NCBI GenBank assembly: GCA_011391735.1 | Contig: JAABPY010000131.1 | Location: 1 to 56,547 of the forward strand | From: Sulfuricurvum sp. | GTDB lineage: Bacteria; Campylobacterota; Campylobacteria; Campylobacterales; Sulfurimonadaceae | DNA length: 56,547 nt | Direction: 5' to 3' | Shown here: positions 16,657 to 25,972 of the stretch, piece by piece | Numbering within the stretch: position 1 is the first letter of the stretch | How the letters are laid out: each line of letters starts with the position of its first letter | Made by a program: the position numbers and the translations under genes | The notes under the pieces: generated by a model | Told to the model about the DNA's origin: nothing | Database searches by the model: none | The model's input: the letters and a program-made list of their open reading frames with translations, nothing else

Positions 16657-17514
16657 ATGAATTTGGGGATCAAAAATACATATTATTATAAATATGTTTC
16701 TTTATTAGAAAAACATGTCTCTATTTCTATTACAGACCCAAATGGAGTGATTGTATGTGTGAGTAGGGCATTTTGTGAAATGACAGGATACAGCGAGGAA
16801 GAATTAATCGGTAAAAAACATACTCTCCTTCGTCATCCTGATATGAAAGATGAGGTATATCAAGATCTATGGATGACGATAACAGAAGGCAAGCCTTGGC
16901 ATGGACGTATTAAAAATCGAAAAAAAAATAAAGAGTTTTATTGGGTAGATGCCTATATTGAACCGATTTTTGATAATGAAACAATCGTTGGGTATCAAGC
17001 GATACGACAAAATATTACAGATGAAGTATTGTTTGAAACACTTGCCAAGATTGATGTACTGACAGGTTTATATAATCGTAATACCATTGAAGAGTTTGCT
17101 CGATTATTTATAGATGAATCACAGCGGTACCAAATCCCTTTTTCTATCATTATGGTGGATTTGGATGATTTTAAACAGATTAACGATCACTATGGACATC
17201 AAGCGGGTGATGAAGTATTGAAAAGATTGTCGGATATTTTTCAAGGTTTGGTGCGTTCAAGTGATCGTATAGGGCGTTGGGGGGGAGAAGAATTTCTTAT
17301 TTTACTTCCACAAACTACTTACTTGCAAGCAAAGGAACTTGCTGAGCGGTTACGCATCGGATTTTCCTCTTATATATTTGAGGGAATCGGATATAAAACG
17401 GCTAGCTTTGGAGTTGCTTTATTGGAGTCTAATGATAGAATAGAAAATTTAGTGGCTAAAGCGGATAAGGCGTTATACAAGTCAAAAAAATTAGGTAAAA
17501 ATTGTGTGACTTGA
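16657..17514 (+). CDS. PAS-GGDEF diguanylate cyclase
   Basis: The 285-residue soluble protein has an N-terminal PAS domain (about 10-120) of the Aer type: GKKHTLLRHPDM, KPWHG and NRKKN followed by FYWVDA. A catalytic GGDEF domain (about 130-285) has RWGGEEF near residue 207 and VDLDDFKQINDHYGH. It should make c-di-GMP under control of the PAS domain, which in Aer binds FAD and reads redox state. The ATG at 16657 abuts the AAAGGA site directly; an in-frame TTG at 16663 has better spacing (six bases) and may be the real start. It is divergent from the XRE regulator gene. Confidence 0.92.
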   Translation: MNLGIKNTYYYKYVSLLEKHVSISITDPNGVIVCVSRAFCEMTGYSEEELIGKKHTLLRHPDMKDEVYQDLWMTITEGKPWHGRIKNRKKNKEFYWVDAYIEPIFDNETIVGYQAIRQNITDEVLFETLAKIDVLTGLYNRNTIEEFARLFIDESQRYQIPFSIIMVDLDDFKQINDHYGHQAGDEVLKRLSDIFQGLVRSSDRIGRWGGEEFLILLPQTTYLQAKELAERLRIGFSSYIFEGIGYKTASFGVALLESNDRIENLVAKADKALYKSKKLGKNCVT

Positions 17515-17630
17515 TAATATTTTAAGTCCTATTCACGTGCAATAATTAAGTGCGGTATTGCTATACTTTGTAAGAAAAAATGAAAATAAATTTATAGTTA
17601 ATATAGTATTTAAAATGAGAAGGTGTAGCG

Positions 17631-19844
17631 GTGGTTTCATGCAAGAATTATCATTCGGCTTTAAAGAGAGAGAGAGAGAGAGAGAGAGAGACGGCGCATG
17701 CCATTTTAATCGTAGAAGATTCCACTTTATTTAATAATGCGCTTCGGAAAGGATTGTTGGCTTTAGGTCATAAAATTGTCAGTGCATTTACGCTTGAAGA
17801 AGCGTTGTCTGCACTCGAACACAACGCTTTTGATTTAGTCATTTTGGATTTACATTTACCCGATGGAGAAGGGGAAGATCTTCTTGAAAATTTAAATTCT
17901 AAACAAAAATTAAAAATTATTATTTACACCTCTGATGCGGATAAAGAACGTCGCAATGAATGGTTTCGATACGGGGTATTGGGATATTTGTCGAAAGATG
18001 ATCCTTTTGCTTTTGTTATTCAAGAAATTGATAAAACAGTAAAAGCGATAAATGAAAATACAAATTACACTATTTTAGTCGTTGATGATTCAAGTGTTGT
18101 TCGCCGTCAAATTACAATGTTGTTACAACCGCGAAATTACAAAATCAGTGCAGTGGTAGATGGTGCTACGGCACTTGAGAGCATTAATACAAAAAAATTC
18201 GATTTGATTCTTTTGGATCTTGAATTGCCTGATATGAATGGTGAAGACATCCTAAAGTATCTCAGAAAGAACAGTGCTACCGCCCAAATCCCTGTATTCA
18301 TTTTGACGGGAACTTACAATGCTGCTACTGTAGGGCGCTTGATTAAACAAGGGGCGAATGAGTTCTTCTTGAAACCTTTTATCCCCGAAGAGCTTCTTCT
18401 AAAAATTGATTTTTGTATTGATACCAAACGCAAAGCCATGCAAATCGAGTGTGAACGGCAGTTACTTCAAGAGTACAAAGATACGATTGATCGAAGTAGC
18501 ATCGTTTCAAAAACCGATAAACTGGGAATTATCACTTTTGTCAATGATAAATTTTGTGAGATATCAGGGTATTCAATTGCTAATCTTATCGGAAAACCTC
18601 ACAATATGGTGCGACATCCTGATATGCCAAAAGAGGTATTTAAAGAGCTATGGGAAACGATTCTTGAGGGGAAAACATGGGAAGGGGTCGTTAAAAATCG
18701 TAAAAAAGATGGGACACACTATTGGGTGCAAACGATCATCAACCCAATTATTGATGTGAATGGGGATATCGTCGAGTTTATCGGTATTCGAACCGATATT
18801 ACCGAAATTCAAAATATTAAAGAGAATCTACGGGAGCAGCTTAATATTTCCGAAGAACATTTCGAAGATGTTTATCGAATGGCGAAGCTGTATGAAAAAG
18901 CAGTAGATGAGAGTAATATTCTCTCTCGAACGAAACCTGATGGAACTATTACTTATGCTAATAGTCTTTTTTCTGAAATTACAGGGTATAGTAAAGAGGA
19001 GATCATTGGTAAAACCCATGCGATAGTCCGACATCCCGATACCCCATTAAAAGTTTTCGCCGATCTATGGAAAACGATCCAAAGTAAAAAAGCATGGAAA
19101 GGTATTCTTGAAAATCGTAAAAAAGATGGTTCATCGTATTGGGTCGATTCGACGATTATTCCAATCGTGAACAAAGAGGGTGCTATTGTCGAATATATAG
19201 CAATTCGTCATGACGTAACGCAACTCATCACCTTACACGAAGAGATTGAAAATACACAGCGTGAAATCGTTTATAAAATGGGGGAGATAGGGGAGAGCCG
19301 AAGTAAGGAAACAGGAAATCATGTACGGCGGGTAGCTGAATACTCCAAGTGTTTAGCATTATTGGCAGGATTGGACGAAAAAGAAGCAGAGACGGTTGCT
19401 ATTGCATCTCCCATGCACGATATAGGAAAAGTTGCTATCCCTGATAACGTTTTGCTCAAACCAGGTAAGTTAAATAATGATGAGTGGGTAGTTATGCGTT
19501 CCCACAGCGCAATCGGTCATCAGGTGTTAAGTGGGAGTGAACGACCTATTTTAAAAGCGGCGGCAATCATTGCCAAAGAGCATCATGAGAAATGGGACGG
19601 TAGCGGATATCCTATGGGATTATCGGGTGAAGATATTCATATTTACGGACGCATCACCGCTATCGTCGATGTCTTTGATGCCCTTGGAAGTGATCGTGTG
19701 TATAAAAAAGCGTGGGCGATGGAGCAGATTTTAGAGCTATTTCGACAAGAAAAAGGGAAGCACTTTGATCCAAAATTGGTTGATTTATTTTTAGATAATT
19801 TAGACGAATTTTTAGCAATTCGTGATCGTTATCGTGACACATAA
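17631..19844 (+). CDS. REC-REC-PAS-PAS-HD-GYP response regulator with a repeat-bearing start
   Basis: The 737-residue soluble protein has two receivers (about 24-140 and 143-260; phospho-acceptors in VILDLHLPDGEGED and ILLDLELPDMNGED). Two Aer-like PAS domains follow (about 285-385 and 415-510; each with a RHPD motif and a Trp in KTWEG or KAWKG). The HD-GYP phosphodiesterase domain is intact (HDIGKVAIPD, HHEKWDGSGYP). The N-terminus, LKRERERERET, is encoded by an (AG)13 tract, and no in-frame start lies between the tract and the first receiver. Translation from the GTG at 17631, which has GAGAAGG seven bases upstream, is in frame only when the AG count keeps its present phase. The gene is therefore probably phase variable. 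Confidence 0.9.
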   Translation: MVSCKNYHSALKRERERERETAHAILIVEDSTLFNNALRKGLLALGHKIVSAFTLEEALSALEHNAFDLVILDLHLPDGEGEDLLENLNSKQKLKIIIYTSDADKERRNEWFRYGVLGYLSKDDPFAFVIQEIDKTVKAINENTNYTILVVDDSSVVRRQITMLLQPRNYKISAVVDGATALESINTKKFDLILLDLELPDMNGEDILKYLRKNSATAQIPVFILTGTYNAATVGRLIKQGANEFFLKPFIPEELLLKIDFCIDTKRKAMQIECERQLLQEYKDTIDRSSIVSKTDKLGIITFVNDKFCEISGYSIANLIGKPHNMVRHPDMPKEVFKELWETILEGKTWEGVVKNRKKDGTHYWVQTIINPIIDVNGDIVEFIGIRTDITEIQNIKENLREQLNISEEHFEDVYRMAKLYEKAVDESNILSRTKPDGTITYANSLFSEITGYSKEEIIGKTHAIVRHPDTPLKVFADLWKTIQSKKAWKGILENRKKDGSSYWVDSTIIPIVNKEGAIVEYIAIRHDVTQLITLHEEIENTQREIVYKMGEIGESRSKETGNHVRRVAEYSKCLALLAGLDEKEAETVAIASPMHDIGKVAIPDNVLLKPGKLNNDEWVVMRSHSAIGHQVLSGSERPILKAAAIIAKEHHEKWDGSGYPMGLSGEDIHIYGRITAIVDVFDALGSDRVYKKAWAMEQILELFRQEKGKHFDPKLVDLFLDNLDEFLAIRDRYRDT
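17665..17691 (+). repeat. (AG)13 dinucleotide tract near start of HD-GYP gene
   Basis: Thirteen uninterrupted AG units plus a final A lie 34 bases after the GTG start. Gain or loss of one unit shifts the frame. With one extra unit an ATG at 17639, which lacks a well-placed ribosome-binding site, would instead be in frame with the downstream domains. Confidence 0.95.
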
Positions 19845-19977
19845 ACATTATGACGGTTTTTACCTCTATTTTTAGCTTTCTAAAGAGCTTTATTGTCATC
19901 TAAGAATTTATATATTATTTGAAGTGTATAATTATTTTCTATAAACATTAGCATTTGAGTAGGTATAGAGGTTTTTT

Positions 19978-20718
19978 TTGCGTATTTTATTGATAGCGTT
20001 GCTTTTGTCTTCATTTGTCCTGGCTAAAGAGTATAAATTGGTATTCTCAGAGAGTACTCCCCCCTTTGTTTTTAAAGATGGTACAGGAATCGTCCAAACG
20101 ATCGTAAAAGAGGCTCTTGCGTATAAAGGGCATACGGTAACGCCTGTCTTTGTTAATATTGGGCGAGGGTTTGAACTATTTAAACACGGTTATGTTGACG
20201 GATCGACGATTATTCAGAGAAGTTCTGGATTAAAGGCATTTTATTCGGTCGATTATATGCAGTACCATAACGCTGCATTCACCCTTGAAAAAAATCATTT
20301 CACCCTCTCAAAGATGGATGATCTCAGAAATTATCATAGTATTGGATTTCAGAATGCCAATAAATATTTAGGTGAAAAGTTTGGAAAAGTTGCTCGTGGA
20401 ATGGGGAAAAATTATACGGAATTAGCCGATCAAAAACAGCAAGTGTATATGCTTTTTAAAGGTCGAACCGATGTCGTGGTTATGGATCGGAACATTTTTA
20501 AGTTTTATCGCAGTGAACTGATTGCCCAGCACAAAATAGATCCGAAAGATCAGTTTGAACTGTTTGAGCTTTTTGAACCAACGAAATACCAAACGGCATT
20601 TAAAGATCAAAAATCGAGAGATGATTTCAATGAGGGGATCGCATATCTCAAAAAAACCGGTCGCTATGATGAAATCTACAGAGAATACAGTGAAAAATAT
20701 TTTGCGGTTAAGAAATAA
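19978..20718 (+). CDS. Periplasmic solute-binding protein, family 3
   Basis: The 246-residue protein has a signal peptide (MRILLIALLLSSFVLA) and an SBP_bac_3-like fold: KLVFSESTPPFVFKDGTGIVQTIVKEAL at the start, GFQNANKYLG in the middle, and an ending AYLKKTGRYDEIYREYSEKY typical of amino-acid-binding proteins. The start is TTG at 19978, with AGAGG six bases upstream. The stop TAA is followed directly by the ATG of a membrane GGDEF protein, with no gap. No transporter genes are present, so it more likely delivers a ligand signal to that cyclase than serves uptake (inference). Confidence 0.85.
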   Translation: MRILLIALLLSSFVLAKEYKLVFSESTPPFVFKDGTGIVQTIVKEALAYKGHTVTPVFVNIGRGFELFKHGYVDGSTIIQRSSGLKAFYSVDYMQYHNAAFTLEKNHFTLSKMDDLRNYHSIGFQNANKYLGEKFGKVARGMGKNYTELADQKQQVYMLFKGRTDVVVMDRNIFKFYRSELIAQHKIDPKDQFELFELFEPTKYQTAFKDQKSRDDFNEGIAYLKKTGRYDEIYREYSEKYFAVKK

Positions 20719-21996
20719 ATGAAATTTAAACGTAAATCACTCTCCAAGCAGCTATTGGTATCGATTCTCGGTATTTATGTGCTGATTACTTTTGTCGTTA
20801 CGATGGTGCACGTTGTTATCGAATACAGTTATACAAAAGCGAATATCCAAAATGAACTAAAGCGAATTGCTCATATTTTTGAACCAGCACTGCAAACGGC
20901 GATTTGGAATCTCAGTGATGAACAACTTCAGTCAATTGCCAAAGGGATGAGTGAGATGCCGTTGATTTATGGTATGGTGATCATTGATCCTAGCAGCAAA
21001 ATTCTCTATCAAGAAGGGGTCAATACAGTTAAAAGCTCAGAACTCACGTATACCTTTCCCCTTTACCAAATACTTGATGGAAATAAGATCTTTTTAGGGA
21101 AGGTAACACTCTACTCAAGTAATCAGGCTGTTTTTGAAAGGTTAAAAGTCGGCTTAGCGATGTTGTTTTTAAATGCAATGATCAAAAGTTTAGCCCTTAT
21201 TATCCTTTTTTACATTGCGTTTCGAAAACATCTTGAAAAGCCTCTCCATGACTTGATGTATCAAATCTCAAATCTGACAGAAAAAGGGGAGGATAATAGG
21301 CTAATTGATGTCAAATTTCAACATACTAATGAGCTTTCCATTCTTCAAAATAAATTTAATGATCTGCTAAAGCATATTTATACCCAAGAAAAACAACGCA
21401 TTGAAATGGTACAAGATCAAAACAAGCAACTTGAATTATTGGTGCAAGAGCGGACAAGTGAACTCGAAATTGCCAATAAAGAGCTACAAAAACTTGCGAC
21501 TACCGATGCGCTGACACAGATTGCTAACCGATCCTATCTTGACGAGGTATTGAAGCAGTCTGTTGTTGCAAATGAACGGTACAATCGCCCTTTTTCAATC
21601 GTTATGATTGATATTGATTTTTTTAAAAAGATTAATGATACGTATGGTCACTTAGCTGGAGATACGGTTCTTAAAAAACTCTCCAGTTTGATAAAAAGTA
21701 GAATTCGCAGTGTAGATACCCTTGGAAGATGGGGTGGCGAAGAGTTTATGATTATTTATCAGGAAATCGATTGTGAGGGGGCATATACTTTGGCGGAAAA
21801 TATTCGCAAAGTTGTTGAGGGTCACCTTTTTGATGATATGGAAAATATTACCATTAGTATGGGTGTAGCGCAATACCAATCAGGAAATTCATTGGAGGAG
21901 CTACTTAAGCAAGCTGATAACGCATTGTATTACAGCAAAGAACATGGACGAAACCAAGTTACCTCCTATTGCACTGCTTCGAGTCAATCACTTTAA
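20719..21996 (+). CDS. Membrane-bound GGDEF diguanylate cyclase with periplasmic sensor
   Basis: The 425-residue protein has a membrane segment at about 12-34 and a periplasmic domain at about 35-145 containing FEPALQTAIWNLSDEQL, a pattern seen in small CHASE-like sensors. A second membrane segment lies at about 148-172, then a HAMP-like linker and coiled coil to about 255, and GGDEF with DIDFFKKINDTYGH and RWGGEEF near residue 338. It should make c-di-GMP in response to a periplasmic signal. It starts immediately after the solute-binding protein gene, so the two are made together and probably form one receptor. Confidence 0.92.
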   Translation: MKFKRKSLSKQLLVSILGIYVLITFVVTMVHVVIEYSYTKANIQNELKRIAHIFEPALQTAIWNLSDEQLQSIAKGMSEMPLIYGMVIIDPSSKILYQEGVNTVKSSELTYTFPLYQILDGNKIFLGKVTLYSSNQAVFERLKVGLAMLFLNAMIKSLALIILFYIAFRKHLEKPLHDLMYQISNLTEKGEDNRLIDVKFQHTNELSILQNKFNDLLKHIYTQEKQRIEMVQDQNKQLELLVQERTSELEIANKELQKLATTDALTQIANRSYLDEVLKQSVVANERYNRPFSIVMIDIDFFKKINDTYGHLAGDTVLKKLSSLIKSRIRSVDTLGRWGGEEFMIIYQEIDCEGAYTLAENIRKVVEGHLFDDMENITISMGVAQYQSGNSLEELLKQADNALYYSKEHGRNQVTSYCTASSQSL

Positions 21997-22190
21997 ACCC
22001 CGATTATCCTACGCTGTTTTTGTGTAATTTGTTGAACCAATCCCTTGATTTTTCACTCAATCCACGATGGATTTTATAAGAATTTAGTATAGCTTCGAAA
22101 CCATAGTGAAATATTTTAAGGGTAAAGTGTCAATAGTTGATTTATTATTGTTCGAATGTGGTTTTAAAAAACAAGGCATGGGGGATAAAA

Positions 22191-23702
22191 ATGATAGAAA
22201 AAGTGGATATTACCTTACTCTATGTGGAAGATGACGTTAAACTAAGAGGATTTTATAGTGAGGTATTTCAAAACAAGGTCAAACATCTGATTATTGCTGA
22301 AAATGGGGAAGAGGGTCTTAAAGCATTTATGAATGATAGCCCCGATATCGTCCTCACCGATATACGGATGCCCGTTATGAGTGGGATAGAGATGAGTCGC
22401 CATATTCGTCAAATAGACAAAAAAATCCCCATTATTATGACCTCGGGTTCAAGTGAATCCGAATTCTTATTTCAAGCCATAGAGCTTGGGGTGACGCGCT
22501 ATATTTTAAAACCGTTTCAACACGAACATCTGGAATTGATTTTAGACCAAACCATTGAATATATTCTCCTGCGAAAAGCCGAAATCGATCGAAAAAAAGA
22601 GCTCCAAGAGATTATGGATACCCAAAAAAGTATTATTCTACTCGCCAATATCCACGGTGTTGAACGTGTCAATAAAGTCTTTTGTAATGTTACTGGGTAC
22701 AAGACTTTGGAGGAATTTCAGAATAATCACCAATGTATTTGCGATCTTTTTGTGATGGAAGAGCAAGAAAATTATCTGAACGTTGAAGGATTTATCTCCA
22801 GTATGAAACAAGGAACCCCCTCGTTCATTAATGGAAAAAAAGTGAAGATGTATTGCAATATCCACCAAGAGGAGAGGATCTTTTTGGTGGATATTACCCC
22901 ATTTGTCCGTCAGGGGGATTTTGTGGTCACACTGACGGATATTACGGAACTTGAAGAGGAGATCAAAAAAAACAAGGAGAAAGATTATCTCCTCTTTTTA
23001 CAATCTAAACACGCTCAAATGGGGGAGATGATCTCCATGATAGCGCACCAATGGAGACAGCCGTTGAATGCCATATCGGCTTCGAGTATACGATTGTCGA
23101 TGCTCAATACATTAAATGATTTAGCCAAAGAAGAGATAACCTCTATTAGTAAATTTATCCAAAAAGAGACCCAAGATATGTCTCAAATTATCAACGATTT
23201 TATGAATTTTTTCAAGCCTGTCCCCCAAACAAGTTTCGTAAGTCTTGATAATATTTTAAGTGAAATCCGATCCCTAATAGAGGGACAATTAAAAAGCAAA
23301 GGGATAATACTCATTGTCAATGGTGAGGATATTCATACCCCCATTAGTGGCTATCGACAAGAGCTGAGTAATGTGTTGATTAATTTGATTGTAAATGCCA
23401 AAGATGCGTTTGATGGGAAAACAGTAGAGTCGCCAACCATAACGGTTGAGCTTTCTCTAAAAGAGGGTGTATGTACCCTTATCGTTCGTGATAACGCAGG
23501 AGGGGTTCCTGAAGCGATTATGAATAAAATTTTTAACCCCTATTTTACGACCAAGGAGCAGGGGAAAGGGACGGGGATTGGTTTGTATATGACCAAACGG
23601 ATTGTGGAAGAGATTTTAAGCGGTTCCATCGAGGTTTATAACCGAGGAGGGGGAGCCGTTTTTGAATTTAGTATGATACTTCCAGAAAACCAAAACTCTT
23701 GA
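22191..23702 (+). CDS. Receiver-histidine kinase protein (REC-PAS-HisKA-HATPase)
   Basis: From the preferred start (MIEKVDITLLYVEDD; GGGGGAT just upstream) the protein has 503 residues. It has an N-terminal receiver (phospho-Asp in DIVLTDIRMPVMSG), a PAS-like middle (about 140-250), an H-box MIAHQWRQPLNAI, an N-box NLIVNAKDAF and G-boxes DNAGGVPE and GKGTGIGLYMTKRIVEE. The HQWRQPL form is typical of Campylobacterota kinases. It has no membrane segment and no output regulator beside it. An upstream in-frame ATG at 22137 exists but lacks a good ribosome-binding site. Partner and target are unknown. Confidence 0.9.
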   Translation: MIEKVDITLLYVEDDVKLRGFYSEVFQNKVKHLIIAENGEEGLKAFMNDSPDIVLTDIRMPVMSGIEMSRHIRQIDKKIPIIMTSGSSESEFLFQAIELGVTRYILKPFQHEHLELILDQTIEYILLRKAEIDRKKELQEIMDTQKSIILLANIHGVERVNKVFCNVTGYKTLEEFQNNHQCICDLFVMEEQENYLNVEGFISSMKQGTPSFINGKKVKMYCNIHQEERIFLVDITPFVRQGDFVVTLTDITELEEEIKKNKEKDYLLFLQSKHAQMGEMISMIAHQWRQPLNAISASSIRLSMLNTLNDLAKEEITSISKFIQKETQDMSQIINDFMNFFKPVPQTSFVSLDNILSEIRSLIEGQLKSKGIILIVNGEDIHTPISGYRQELSNVLINLIVNAKDAFDGKTVESPTITVELSLKEGVCTLIVRDNAGGVPEAIMNKIFNPYFTTKEQGKGTGIGLYMTKRIVEEILSGSIEVYNRGGGAVFEFSMILPENQNS

Positions 23703-23813
23703 AATACAATTAATTCTTCGATTTGGTTCACTTTAATCAAACTATTATGAGAGGTAGCCTATTATAAAGAAATCGAATACGATAGTATAAGAAAAGAAGA
23801 GGTGGTAAACGTG

Positions 23814-25946
23814 ATGAGAAGTGTATTTCTAACTATTGTTTTATTGTCACGTTTCACCTCTTTGTATGGTGAAAATTCGGATGATATGGGTGATTTTCAG
23901 TCCCTTTTGGAAAATGTTAGTGATTTGGCCACCAAAAAATCGCTTAATGTCGATTATATGCCCTCTGTCGTCACGATTATTGATGCCCAAACGTATAGAG
24001 AGGGTGGAATACAAAATGTCGGGGAAGCATTGGGAATGCTTCCGGGAATCCAAATGCAGCTAAGCCCTATGGGATATTCTATGGCGACAGTGCGAGGATT
24101 TAAAAATCCCAATGCCTATCTCTCGGATAAAATAAAAATACTCATCGACGGTGTTGCCATCAACAATGAAGTTGCTGGTTCGGGTGATTTTTATATGGAT
24201 TTTCCGATGCAGCTTGTCGATCGCATAGAGGTACTGCGAGGACCCAACTCGACAACCCAAGGGTCGGGAGCTTTTTATGGAACGGTCAATATTATCACGA
24301 AACTGGGCAATACCAAAGAAGAGAATAGAATATTTCTTGGCGGTGGCAGTTACAAGGCGCTTACGGCAGGGGCGAATGGTTATACTCTTTCGAATAACTG
24401 GAAACTCTTTACCGATGGCTATATGGCACGCAATGAAAAATCCCTTCCCGTTGATGGAGGTACCACTGGGACCGATGAAGCGATGAGGGATCTCTCCATC
24501 GGTTTTAAAGCGGTCAATGGGGGTTTTGAATTTCTTACACGGTACAAACGAAGTGTGTATGGAAATTTTTATGGTTTTGAAGAGGATCTTGATCCGATCC
24601 CTACTCACCCCAAAGAGCATATTAATTCGTATTTCTTCTCACAAGCTTCGTATAAGAGCAATATCAATGATGTTGGAATCGAGACGAAGGTCAATTTTTC
24701 TCACCGTGAGTTGAATGAGGGTGCTAATATCCGTGATGTTGGGGGCGAAGCAGCAAGGTTTGCGACCGTAGGGGTCAATATGCAAGAGGGTTTTTATTTT
24801 ACTGAGAAGCTCAAAGAACAAAATTTGGAAGCAGAAACGATTTTTACCCTTCCGAAGATCGCCTCCAATGAGATTGTCGCAGGAGTTGGGGTTCGGTATG
24901 CGAAAATAGTACAAGATGACTATACTAACAGTATCGAAAACGGTATCACCCAAAATATCGGTACCATTTTAGCCAGTCCAAATTACGACTCCTTCCGATA
25001 CAGAGAATCACGAGAACCCGCATTTTGGGCGAATCCCACCACAAGTTTCATCAAAGCCAATCAAAGCCGAACGATTGGGTATGGATACGCTCAGGATTTG
25101 ATCTCGGTCAATCGTGATGTGGATATTATCCTTGGCGCACGTGTCGATAACTATTCTGATATGGGAAAAACACAGTTGAGTCAACGAGCTGCTGTTGTTT
25201 ATCGTGCGAATGATACGACTATATTCAAATTGCTCTACGGTTCAGCATTTCGTGCCCCAACCTTTACCGAAGCGTATGCCAATGGACATATAAATTACCG
25301 TGCTGGGCTTGATACTATGAAACCCGAAGAGACCAATACCTACGAAGCGGTTGCCATTTACTCACCCAACTTGAACACGAAATTCTCTTTAGACCTCTTT
25401 TATTCACAGCTTAAAAATGTCATTGATTTAGAAGAGTTCTCCAATACCATTGCGGGATACCAAAACTACGCAGACCGAACAAGCAAAGGGGTTGAGTTTG
25501 AGTACAATTTTAGGTCAAAACTTCAGCACAATTTCTATTTAAATGCCTCGTATATCCAAACATGCTATGCCACTCCCCCTGAAGAGGATTATCCCGTCTC
25601 AACGAGCCAATCAATGCCCGATATCTCCAAGGTGATGTTCAAAGCACTCTATATTTACAAACCTGTTGATAACCTCTCTTTTGGGACAGCATGGAAATAC
25701 TTCTCAAAAACAACGCAATCCAAAATAGGGTGGATAGTCGATGACGGAACCGATACAACGGTTCATCCCCAACACATCGTCGATGAGACCCTTACGTATA
25801 AACTCTCCTCTTCCAGTGAATTTCGTGCAACGGTCAAAAATATTTTCAATGCCGATATACGAGAACCAAGCTATTACTACAACACAGACGGAGGGATAAA
25901 GAGAGAGGGGAGAAACTATCTTTTTAGTTATGTGAAAAGTTTTTGA
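23814..25946 (+). CDS. TonB-dependent outer-membrane receptor
   Basis: The protein has about 710 residues, a signal peptide (MRSVFLTIVLLSRFTSLYG) and a plug domain with SVVTIIDAQTYREGG, NVGEALGMLPGIQ, VRGF, ILIDGVAINNE, DRIEVLRGPNSTTQGSGAFYG and VNIITK. A beta-barrel follows, ending in an aromatic residue (SYVKSF), as needed for outer-membrane insertion. ATG 23814 is chosen because AGGTGG lies eight bases before it; GTG 23802 and 23811 are alternatives. It is followed by a YfiR-like gene and a GGDEF gene in one unit, so it may signal as well as import its ligand (siderophore, cobalamin or another; not determinable). Confidence 0.93.
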   Translation: MRSVFLTIVLLSRFTSLYGENSDDMGDFQSLLENVSDLATKKSLNVDYMPSVVTIIDAQTYREGGIQNVGEALGMLPGIQMQLSPMGYSMATVRGFKNPNAYLSDKIKILIDGVAINNEVAGSGDFYMDFPMQLVDRIEVLRGPNSTTQGSGAFYGTVNIITKLGNTKEENRIFLGGGSYKALTAGANGYTLSNNWKLFTDGYMARNEKSLPVDGGTTGTDEAMRDLSIGFKAVNGGFEFLTRYKRSVYGNFYGFEEDLDPIPTHPKEHINSYFFSQASYKSNINDVGIETKVNFSHRELNEGANIRDVGGEAARFATVGVNMQEGFYFTEKLKEQNLEAETIFTLPKIASNEIVAGVGVRYAKIVQDDYTNSIENGITQNIGTILASPNYDSFRYRESREPAFWANPTTSFIKANQSRTIGYGYAQDLISVNRDVDIILGARVDNYSDMGKTQLSQRAAVVYRANDTTIFKLLYGSAFRAPTFTEAYANGHINYRAGLDTMKPEETNTYEAVAIYSPNLNTKFSLDLFYSQLKNVIDLEEFSNTIAGYQNYADRTSKGVEFEYNFRSKLQHNFYLNASYIQTCYATPPEEDYPVSTSQSMPDISKVMFKALYIYKPVDNLSFGTAWKYFSKTTQSKIGWIVDDGTDTTVHPQHIVDETLTYKLSSSSEFRATVKNIFNADIREPSYYYNTDGGIKREGRNYLFSYVKSF

Positions 25947-25972
25947 GGGTCAATGTATAATAAAAAAAGGGG

